In this document: positions 12,036-20,745 of the stretch, in pieces
Position numbering within the stretch: the first letter of the stretch is position 1
Layout: each line of letters begins with the position of its first letter
Source: Phytophthora quininea
Taxonomy: Eukaryota > Oomycota > Peronosporomycetes > Peronosporales > Peronosporaceae
Reading direction: 5' to 3'
Length of the DNA: 64,000 nt
NCBI GenBank assembly: GCA_011947345.1
Contig: JAAVTG010000554.1
Coordinates: 1,612,001 to 1,676,000, forward strand
The notes under the pieces: model-generated
Told to the model about the DNA's origin: nothing
The model's input: only the letters and a program-made list of their open reading frames with translations
The model's database searches: none
Made by a program: the position numbers and the translations under genes

Positions 12036-12196
12036 GTTTCAATCAAGACTTACTTGATCACTCAGCACGTCTTATCCGATCTTGACATTGTGGATACCTC
12101 AGGTTTTTGCGCCTGATTATGGGGTGGCAGTGGACAAGGTCGAGATCAACATCCAGTCGCACTTCCTAATTGGATCCGTTCACTACTTGAGCTGTC

Positions 12197-13835
12197 ATGG
12201 ATCTGCGAGTGTTGGCGGTCTGGATCGCTCTTCAGTTGGCGTGGGTAGCAACAGCGGACAACTTGTACTCCATCTCGTCGTTCTATCTCGGCGACCAATG
12301 CGGTGGAACTCCACACCGTGTCCGTTCTGGCAGACAGCAACTGCTCCGTTCAAGAGTGCTCATCCGGTGCTCTCAACTCCACCGAGATCTCGGCTGACAT
12401 GGTGTCCGTTGACTGCACTCCCGACTACCTGGCCACAATACGAGCGAAGTTCGGCAGCTGCCCGTACATTGTCAAAGTGGCGCACGCAGACCAGAACTGC
12501 ACCACCGCTGCGTCGGCCTACGGGTATCCTGCGACCGGAACCTGCGAAGGTCCCTATAGCGAGACGGTCGGGTACTACACAATCGCCAACCTGTTCGAGA
12601 ACGGCTCGGCTTTGATCCAACATTTCCCGACTCGGCCTTGTTTGTCGGGAACTGCAGATTCCTCAGAGACGGTGGATCCAGTCGCTTTGGAGACGCACTC
12701 GTGTAATGCGAATCTGTCGATCTGGTACAGCAGCAACGACGACGCGATCGTTAATGTGTCGTTGGGAGAGAACGGTTCGGGTTTAAACGTCACCGTCCTC
12801 GTGATTGCTGGGATTGTGGTAGCAAGTGTCCTCATGGCGATCGAATTGATCTTCCGTCGTAGTCGTCTAACTCTGCAGTCGCGGAACCAGCTCAAGGAGG
12901 GGCTGCTTCGTGGCGATTTTAGTTTGATGGAGAACGAAGTCCGGGGTCAATCCGGTCTCTGGAACGACGATGTTATCACTGCCAACAGAATCCCGCGAGA
13001 TCAATTGCAGGCGTTGAAGCTCATCAGCCGAGGCTCGTTCGGCGAGGTATACCGCGGGGTGTTGCACGGTCAGCGCGTCGCCGTCAAGATGCTGCTCCCT
13101 GCCATGCAAGATAACCTCAAACTGGTTAACGAGTTTCTCGCCGAGTCCAAGATGACGGCCCTGATGCAGCACCCGCACATCGTGTCGCTCGTGGGCATCG
13201 CGTGGACTTCTCTCTCGGATCTGAGTCTCGTGCTGGAGTTTATGGACGGAGGAGATCTACGCGCGCTGCTTAGACACTACGAGGCGACTAGGCAGCCGGT
13301 GGGCTTCAACCGACAGAAGGCGACGATCGCGTTGCAGGTCTGCCATGCCCTGGCGTATCTGCACTCGCTGTCGCCGTTGGTGATCCACCGAGACCTCAAG
13401 TCCCGCAACATTTTGCTGAATCGAGCCATGACGGCCAAGTTGTCGGACTTTGGCGTCTCCCGCGAACGACTCGACCGAACGATGACCAGTGGCGTTGGCA
13501 CTTCGCTCTGGATGGCGCCCGAGGTGATGCTGGGCGAGAGATACGATGAGAAGGCTGACATGTTTTCGTTCGGAGTGGTGCTGTCAGAGCTGGACGTCCA
13601 TACACTGCCGTACGCTCGAGTGAAGAAGGAAGGCGGTGGTGGTGGGATGAAAGCGTTGATGCTGTTGAAGGAGGTGGCGCTGGGAAATCTGAGCGTCGAC
13701 TTCTCCGACAAAAGTCCTCGGTCGATCTTGGAACTCGGCCGCGCATGTGTGTCGATCGATCCGAGACAACGACCAAGTGCAGGCGAAGCGCTGTACAAAT
13801 TGCAGGTGGTGTTAGCGTCGAGGAAGCTGCGGTAA
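12197..13835 (+). CDS. RLK5: receptor-like TKL kinase (one frameshift)
   Basis: The start at 12197 gives a signal peptide (MDLRVLAVWIALQLAWVATA). The ectodomain opens with YSISSFYLGDQCGGTP. The frame changes near 12312, where two bases of an ACAC repeat seem to be missing, and is then open to the stop. The ectodomain carries GYPATGTCEGPY, NGSALIQHFPTRPC and IWYSSNDD. The transmembrane helix is at about 12795-12850. The kinase has VAVK, HRDLKSRN and DFG (read DFGVSRE rather than DFGISRE), plus GTSLWMAPE. It is the most divergent of the five tandem genes. Its last 580 bp form the outer end of the left arm of the large inverted duplication. Confidence 0.87.
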
Positions 13836-13895
13836 TTGGATTTCAAGTGAAGCAAAGCAAGGTGTTTGTTTGTCGTAGCACTACTTAGAGCTCGA

Positions 13896-14769
13896 CTACA
13901 GAGTCTCCGGATGCTTCAACAGCGTGTTGCACGCGAAATCCATCAGCTCTTTGCTGCTGGCGGTGGAGTCGGAGAAGGCCTCTCGAGCCAGGCCTTCGTC
14001 GTCAAAGACGCGTAGCAGCATCTCCCCGCCGTCGGCCCCCGCAACCTGCTCGCGCAGGATCCAGGCCAGCCCCTTCTTCTCCTTCTTCTCTTGCGAGTAC
14101 CATGGGTAGTACGGATAGCCCGACTGAACCACGAGCTCCGTGGCCTTCTTGGTCTCCGCCACCACCTTTGGTCGGGATCAAACAACGCCTTGCAGCTCGA
14201 CGGGTCCTTGTCGTAGGCCTTGCGAGCCTCCTCCTCACTACTGAAGACGCAGTACCGAAGCGCGTTGTCGACCATCCAACACACGACCCAGACAGCGCCA
14301 CCAGCAACTCGAACGATCTTGTCAATAACACCCCGCACCACAGGGGAGCCCCAAAAGCTTCTTGTGTTGGAGGAGGCACCACCGGCCGATTTGCCAGCCG
14401 CCCAGCACGCGCAACCGACGCCCACAGCAGCGCTGACACCAACGATGGCAGGGCCGGTCGTCACCGCCAAGCCGGCGGCGCCGATGCTCTGCGCCATGGC
14501 CACCATGCTGCCGGCAGCGACTCCTCCTCCGTTTGCAACGGCAGCCGACGACATCCACGCAGCAGCCCACGAGCCGGCCGTGATGCCACCCGGTCCGAAG
14601 CCCACGAGGCCTGGGGTAGTAGCGAGTGCCCCCAGACTGCCGTCCCGATCCCAGCGCCAACTGCAGCCGCCGTGCCCACGGCAGGGGTCTCAGCGACTGT
14701 CGGCACAGCAGCGTCGTCGCAGGTTGGCGCACCGTTGGTGGTGGCCTTGTGGATGGCGTTGTCGTTCAT
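13896..14769 (-). CDS. ISG12 / IFI6-27-like small membrane protein, left copy (two frameshifts)
   Basis: The central part (about 14480-14610) has the Gly/Ala/Ser-rich hydrophobic pattern of the interferon-induced 6-16/ISG12 family: GITAGSWAAAWMSSAAVANG followed by GGVAAGSMVAMAQSIGAAG. The AIANGGGVAAGSxVATLQSxGA core of that family is clearly recognisable. A second hydrophobic stretch follows (VVRGVIDKIVRVAGGAVWVV), then a charged C-terminal region of about 110 residues not typical of the animal proteins. In animals such proteins are small membrane proteins of mitochondria or the nuclear envelope; the oomycete role is unknown. Frame is lost at CCCCC 14629-14633 and TTT 14167-14169, and one base in each restores it. 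The same two breaks occur in the mirror copy. Confidence 0.75.
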
Positions 14770-15097
14770 GCGAGCTACTGCACTAGGTTGGAAAAGGGAT
14801 TATGAGGGCGAGCTTCCGGTCGCTGCCTTTCTCCTCTTTGAAGGAAACACGTCGTCTGCTGCCGTTTGGCAGTTGCAAGGCTGTACAAGACGTCCATACG
14901 CAGCGTGGTCTGCAGATGTCTTCGACGGAATTGAAAGTCCAACGTCGAAGTGTTCCTGCAATTTAGCCCCTGCCCAGGCTTCGCATCGTGCTGACCGAGG
15001 CGCTGGCATGGCAAATAGAAAAGAGTCAACGAGAAAAACTGTTGTCATAAGAACTGATCACCTGCGCAGCAAACTCTTTTGCGCGCCTCACTCCCAT
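14770..15097. other. Spacer between ISG12-like gene and RLK6 (inside left arm)
   Basis: No gene is evident. It holds the upstream region of the ISG12-like gene and the 3' flank of RLK6. Its mirror image is 18892-19219, with several single-base differences. Confidence 0.5.
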
Positions 15098-16771
15098 CTA
15101 CTTCTGCAGCTTCTGCGCCAGGATGACCTGGAGTCTGTACAACGCCTCTGCTGCAGTCGGTCGCTCGTGAGGGTCCACCGACACACACGCAATGCCGAGC
15201 TCCACCAGCTCTGGAGGATTCACATCCGAGAACTCGACCCGGACGGAGCCCATCGTCACCTTCTGCAGCAGTGTCGCGTCGGCCATCTGACGACCGTCCG
15301 TGTCCAAGCTCCTCTGCTTGGTCTGGGCGTACGGCAACGTGTGCACGTCCAGCTCCGACAGCACCACGCCGAACGAGAACATGTCGGCCTTGACGTCGTA
15401 CTTCTCGCCCAGCATCACCTCGGGCGCCATCCACAGCGACGTGCCCACGCCCGCCGTCATGGTCTGGTCCAGCCGCTCTCGAGAGATGCCAAAGTCCGTC
15501 AGCTTGGCCTCCATCTTCTTGTTGAGCAGAATGTTGCGAGACTTGAGGTCGCGGTGGATGACTGGCGGCAGCAACGAGTGCAGATACGTGAGTGCGTGAC
15601 ACGTGCAGAGCGATGGTGGCTTTCTCTCGGTCGAAGCCCACGGGGTGGTTGCTCTTCATGTACTTGTCCAGCAACGTCCGTAGATCGCCGTTGTCCATGA
15701 ATTCCAGCACCACACACAGATCCGAGAGCGAGTCCCACGCCACGCCGACAAAGTTGACAATGTGCGGGTGGTCCATGGCCGCCGTCATCTTGGCCTCGGA
15801 CAGAAAGTCATTGACGTGCTCCAGGCTTCCTCTGGTAGCAGGTAGCAGCATCTTGATCGCCACTGCGTGGCCATTGTACACCCCGAGTAGACCTCTCCGA
15901 ACGCGCCTCGACTGATGAGCTTCTTGACTTGCACCTTGTCTCTCGGGATCCGCTTGGCGGTGATGACGTCGTCGTTCCAGAGTCCTGTTTGTCCGGTCAA
16001 CGCAGCTTCCAGCGTGCTCAAATCCCCGTTTGGATTGTCGTCGTGAGGTTTTTGGCGTGGTGGTTCTTGGCTCGTCGTCTGAAGAAGACGATGGCAGCGA
16101 TGACGATCAAGATGAACACCACAGCCCCCACCACAATCCCGACAATTGCTCCTGTGCTGAGTCCACCGTCGTCCCTGGTGTCGTTGCTGCTGTACCATTG
16201 CCAGTAGTTGCCTACCGGATAAAGCGCCGAGTTATAGTCTGCTGCAGTGCACTGGTCCGAGTTGACGAGACTGGAAGCCGCCGAGACGGGGAGATGGTCT
16301 CAGCGCTGCCGTCGGACGAACAGTCTGCAGTGGTGTAGAAGTCGACCGTCGCTTCCGTATCCGTAAGCGTGGCGATGTAGTAGAATCTAGCGTTCACGTC
16401 TTGCGTGTCGTTGTATCCGCGTTCACACGTCCCCGACGCAAGGAAACCGAACGCGAAGCTGAACGTCGAGCAGCTCTGGTCCGTGAACATGACTTGGATG
16501 ATGTACTTCTTGTCTCCAAAAAGTCTTGCATGTAGCTCAAGTAGTCGCTCGTGCAGTCGGTCGTCACCAGCTCGTTGTACGTGTTGACGATGCACGACTC
16601 GCTGGTGCAGGTGTCGTAGTCGGCAGCATACAGGAGACTCGGGTCGTCGTTGCAGTCGTCGTCACCGGGGCGTATTTTATGATGGAGGTGTCGACCGCCT
16701 CGGCGGACCACAGCACCAACGCTTGTGTCACCACCACCAGCAGCAGCAGGGGAACGCATGGCGACAGCCAT
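15098..16771 (-). CDS. RLK6: receptor-like TKL kinase (several frameshifts)
   Basis: Reading leftward, the protein starts near 16771 (or at the ATG at 16759) with a hydrophobic leader rich in Leu and Val (read PLLLLVVVTQALVLW in the shifted frame). A divergent Cys-rich ectodomain follows (DDDCNDDPSLL, YDTCTSESC, CTSDYLSYMQ). The transmembrane helix lies at about 16085-16155. The kinase has VAIK, HRDLKSRN, DFG and GTSLWMAPE. Frame breaks include CCCC 15881-15884, shared with RLK7, and a missing CA dinucleotide near 15598 that RLK7 does not have. There are at least two more breaks in the ectodomain. The kinase half lies in the inverted-repeat arm and is nearly identical to RLK7, while the ectodomain is clearly different. 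Confidence 0.8.
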
Positions 16772-17251
16772 AAGTCGGAATGAAAAGTGTCGGCGTTGAA
16801 TCGCGTGAATCACATGTGAGTCGATGGCTACACTTCCTGTGGTGGTGCCCGCCGGCTCCTCAGCGTTGCTCTATAGTCTCGGACAGTCGCCTGATCGGCT
16901 GTGGACACCGGCCGCTTGAACCTATCCTGTCGCGGTGGTGAGCGACTGGCTTTAAGAGAGCACCAACACCACCTCCATGTTCGAAGACCTGTTGTCGACT
17001 AGTGAAAGACGCGTCTTGTTCGTCTTGATCTCCTGCTGCTTCATGAGCCACTCGCCGTACTGGCGCCGATTGCTGCAGTGGGGTGGTTTCTTTGGCCCAT
17101 AGTACTCACAATCGTGTGGTGACTATTCACCCATGTGAATCCACTTCGCCATGTTGATAACTCTGCACACAAAGGAAGAGGAGTCCGGCGTCGGTAGGGT
17201 CACTTCTCGATTTCTCTTGTCTGTAGCAGGTGCTGATAGCCTAGTAGCCCC
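16772..17251. other. Centre of the inverted duplication; divergent promoters of RLK6 and RLK7
   Basis: About 480 bp between two head-to-head kinase genes. The symmetry point of the repeat falls near 16,995. I see no gene here and no obvious inverted match between the two halves. Confidence 0.5.
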
Positions 17252-18891
17252 ATGCTTCGGCGACTAGTGCTGTCCGTCTTGTTAGCTCCGTGGACTATTG
17301 TTTCGGCGACGACGTATTCCGTGATAGCCTACTACGGCGACGGCGACTGCAACGACGATCCCCGGCCTCCTGTATGCGCGACGACAACACCTGCACCAGC
17401 GATCGTGCATCGTCAACACGTACACGATGACGATGACCTGCAGCGACGACTACCTGGCACCAGTTCAAGAGCTTTCGGGTCTACGCAGTACATCATGCAG
17501 GCAGTCTTCAACGACCAGCAGTGCTCGGACGTTTAACTTCTCGGTCGGATTCAAGGTGACAAACTACTGCAATGGCAACTACAGCTCGGCCGACGAACGC
17601 TGGATTCTACTACATCGCCACGTTGGCTACCGACGGATCTGCGTCGATAAAGTTTTCTTCGGCGCAGACTGTTCGTCCGACGGCAGCGCTGAGACCATCT
17701 CCCCGTCTCCAGCTTCCAGTCTCGTCAACTCACCAGTGCACTGCAGCAGACTATAACTCGCTCTTTATCCGGTAGGCAACTACTGGCAATGGTACAGCAG
17801 CAACGACACCAGGGACGACGGTGGACTCAGCACAGGAGCAATTGTCGGGATTGTGGTGGGGGCTGTGGTGTTCATCTTGATCGTCATCGCTGCCATCGTC
17901 TTCTTCAGACGACGAGCCAAGAACCACCACGCCAAAAACCTCACGACGACAATCCAAACGGGGATTTGAGCACGCTGGAAGCTGCGTTGACAGGACAAAC
18001 AGGACTCTGGAACGACGACGTCATCACCGCCAAGCGGATCCCGAGAGACAAGGTGCAAGTCAAGAAGCTCATCAGTCGAGGCGCGTTCGGAGAGGTCTAC
18101 TCGGGGTGTACAATGGCCACGCAGTGGCGATCAAGATGCTGCTACCTGCTACCAGAGGAAGCCTGGAGCACGTCAATGACTTTCTGTCCGAGGCCAAGAT
18201 GACGGCGGCCATGGACCACCCGCACATTGTCAACTTTGTCGGCGTGGCGTGGGACTCGCTCTCGGATCTGTGTGTGGTGCTGGAATTCATGGACAACGGC
18301 GATCTACGGACGTTGCTGGACAAGTACATGAAGAGCAACCACCCCGTGGGCTTCGACCGAGAGAAAGCCACCATCGCTCTGCACGTGTGTCACGCACTCA
18401 CGTATCTGCACTCGTTGCTGCCGCCAGTCATCCACCGCGACCTCAAGTCTCGCAACATTCTGCTCAACAAGAAGATGGAGGCCAAGCTGACGGACTTTGG
18501 CATCTCTCGAGAGCGGCTGGACCAGACCATGACGGCGGGCGTGGGCACGTCGCTGTGGATGGCGCCCGAGGTGATGCTGGGCGAGAAGTACGACGTCAAG
18601 GCCGACATGTTCTCGTTCGGCGTGGTGCTGTCGGAGCTGGACGTGCACACGTTGCCGTACGCCCAGACCAAGCAGAGGAGCTTGGACACGGACGGTCGTC
18701 AGATGGCCGACGCGACACTGCTGCAGAAGGTGACGATGGGCTCCGTCCGGGTCGAGTTCTCGGATGTGAATCCTCCAGAGCTGGTGGAGCTCGGCATTGC
18801 GTGTGTGTCGGTGGACCCTCACGAGCGACCGACTGCAGCAGAGGCGTTGTACAGACTCCAGGTCATCCTGGCGCAGAAGCTGCAGAAGTAG
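17252..18891 (+). CDS. RLK7: receptor-like TKL kinase (several frameshifts)
   Basis: The signal peptide is MLRRLVLSVLLAPWTIVSA, followed by TTYSVIAYYGDGDCNDDP. The ectodomain (about 17310-17790) is spread over several frames, so it has several single-base breaks, but cysteines and family pieces (FNFSVGFKVTNYC, DGSASIKF) are visible. The transmembrane helix lies at about 17835-17900. The kinase frame is lost at GGGG 18103-18106, where RLK1 has five G's; from there to the stop it is fully open. It shows VAIK, HRDLKSRN, DFG and GTSLWMAPE and ends LQVILAQKLQK. From 18069 to 18660 it matches RLK1 with only about three differences. Confidence 0.83.
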
Positions 18892-19219
18892 ATGGGAGTG
18901 AGGCGCGCAGAAGAGTTTGCTGCGCAGGTGATCAGTTCTTATGACAACAGTTTTTCTCGTTGACTCTTTTCTATTTGCCATGCCAGCGCCTCGGTCAGCA
19001 CGATGCGAAGCCTGGGCAGCGGCTGAATTGCAGAAACACTTCGACGTTGGACTTTCAATTCCGTCGAAGACATCTGCAGACCACGCTGCGTATGGACGTC
19101 TTGTACAGCCTTGCAACTGCCAAACGGCAGCAGACGACGTGTTTCCTTCAAAGAGGAGAAAGACAGCGACCGGAAGCTCGCCCTCATAATCCCTTTTCCA
19201 ACCTAGTGCAGTAGCTCGC
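18892..19219. other. Spacer between RLK7 and the second ISG12-like gene (inside right arm)
   Basis: Mirror image of 14770-15097 with several single-base changes. No gene is evident. Confidence 0.5.
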
Positions 19220-20093
19220 ATGAACAACAACGCCATCCACAAGGCCACCACCAACGGTGCGCCAACCTGCGACGACGCTGCTGTGCCGACAGTCGCTGAG
19301 ACCCCTGCCGTGGGCACCGCGGCTGCAGTTGGCGCTGGGATCGGGACGGCAGTCTGGGGGCACTCGCTACTGCCCCAGGCCTCGTGGGCTTCGGATCGGG
19401 TGGCATCACGGCCGGCTCGTGGGCTGCTGCGTGGATGTCGTCGGCTGCCGTTGCAAACGGAGGAGGAGTCGCTGCCGGCAGCATGGTGGCCATGGCGCAG
19501 AGCATCGGCGCCGCCGGCTTGGCGGTGACGACCGGCCCTGCCATCGTTGGTGTCAGCGCTGCTGTGGGCGTCGGTTGCGCGTGCTGGGCGGCTGGCAAAT
19601 CGGCCGGTGGTGCCTCCTCCAACACAAGAAGCTTTTGGGGCTCCCCTGTGGTGCGGGGTGTTATTGACAAGATCGTTCGAGTTGCTGGTGGCGCTGTCTG
19701 GGTCGTGTGTTGGATGGTCGACAACGCGCTTCGGTACTGCGTCTTCAGTAGTGAGGAGGAGGCTCGCAAGGCCTACGACAAGGACCCGTCGAGCTGCAAG
19801 GCGTTGTTTGATCCCGACCAAAGGTGGTGGCGGAGACCAAGAAGGCCACGGAGCTCGTGGTTCAGTCGGGCTATCCGTACTACCCATGGTACTCGCAAGA
19901 GAAGAAGGAGAAGAAGGGGCTGGCCTGGATCCTGCGCGAGCAGGTTGCGGGGGCCGACGGCGGGGAGATGCTGCTACGCGTCTTTGACGACGAAGGCCTG
20001 GCTCGAGAGGCCTTCTCCGACTCCACCGCCAGCAGCAAAGAGCTGATGGATTTCGCGTGCAACACGCTGTTGAAGCATCCGGAGACTCTGTAG
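19220..20093 (+). CDS. ISG12 / IFI6-27-like small membrane protein, right copy (two frameshifts)
   Basis: Mirror copy of the gene at 13896-14769, with a few amino-acid changes (for example Asn for Asp at residue 3 and Ser for Pro in GFGxGG). The same ISG12-type Gly/Ala-rich hydrophobic core and charged C-terminal region are present. The same two homopolymer breaks occur: the G run near 19356-19360 and AAA near 19820-19822. Shared breaks alongside arm-specific substitutions mean either that both were inherited from a broken ancestor or that the same runs were misread twice. Confidence 0.75.
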
Positions 20094-20153
20094 TCGAGCT
20101 CTAAGCAGTGCTACGACAAACAAACACCTTGCTTTGCTTCACTTGTAATCCAA

Positions 20154-20737
20154 TTACCGCAGCTTCCTCGACGCTAACACCATCTGCAATTTGTACAGCG
20201 CTTCGCCTGCACTTGGTCGTTGTCTCGGATCGATCGACACACATGCGCGGCCGAGTTCCAAGATCGACCGAGGACTTTTGTCGGAGAAGTCGACGCTCAG
20301 ATTTCCCAGCGCCACCTCCTTCAACAGCATCAACGCTTTCATCCCACCACCACCGCCTTCCTTCTTCACTCGAGCGTACGGCAGTGTATGGACGTCCAGC
20401 TCTGACAGCACCACTCCGAACGAAAACATGTCAGCCTTCTCATCGTATCTCTCGCCCAGCATCACCTCGGGCGCCATCCAGAGCGAAGTGCCAACGCCAC
20501 TGGTCATCGTTCGGTCGAGTCGTTCGCGGGAGACGCCAAAGTCCGACAACTTGGCCGTCATGGCTCGATTCAGCAAAATGTTGCGGGACTTGAGGTCTCG
20601 GTGGATCACCAACGGCGACAGCGAGTGCAGATACGCCAGGGCATGGCAGACCTGCAACGCGATCGTCGCCTTCTGTCGGTTGAAGCCCACCGGCTGCCTA
20701 GTCGCCTCGTAGTGGTTAAGCAGCGCGCGTAGATCTC
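20154..20737 (-). pseudogene. Truncated RLK5 copy (kinase C-lobe only)
   Basis: This encodes the last 190 or so residues of RLK5 (ALLNHYEATRQPVGFN through LQMVLASRKLR) with only two or so amino-acid differences. It includes HRDLKSRN, DFGVSRE and WMAPE. The copy ends abruptly at the arm boundary, where sequence switches to the 3' end of the TPR/SGNH gene. It has no ectodomain, transmembrane helix or N-lobe and cannot be a functional kinase. Confidence 0.9.
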
Positions 20738-20745
20738 GGAAAATG

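Larger units (their letters stand above)
13252..16213 (+). repeat. Left arm of 3-kb inverted duplication
   Basis: This segment matches the reverse complement of 17776-20737 almost perfectly. Mirrored coordinates sum to 33,989; after a dinucleotide indel near 15598 they sum to 33,987. It contains the 3' part of RLK5, the ISG12-like gene and the 3' three-quarters of RLK6. Only scattered single-base differences separate the arms, which suggests a recent event. Confidence 0.93.
17776..20737 (-). repeat. Right arm of 3-kb inverted duplication
   Basis: Reverse complement of 13252-16213. It contains the RLK7 3' part, the second ISG12-like gene and a truncated RLK5 copy. The outer end (20737) lies 8 bp from the stop codon of the neighbouring TPR/SGNH gene. 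Confidence 0.93.

Noticed and set aside
5949..12196. RLK1-RLK5 as one polycistronic unit
   Set aside because: Spacers of 160-400 bp, separate signal peptides and a eukaryotic genome argue for individual genes.
14102..15700. 530-codon open frame on the plus strand in the left arm, mirrored at 18304-19887
   Set aside because: It runs antisense to the ISG12-like gene and RLK6. Its product is His/Gln/Arg-rich and has no domain, so it is a shadow of GC-rich coding DNA.
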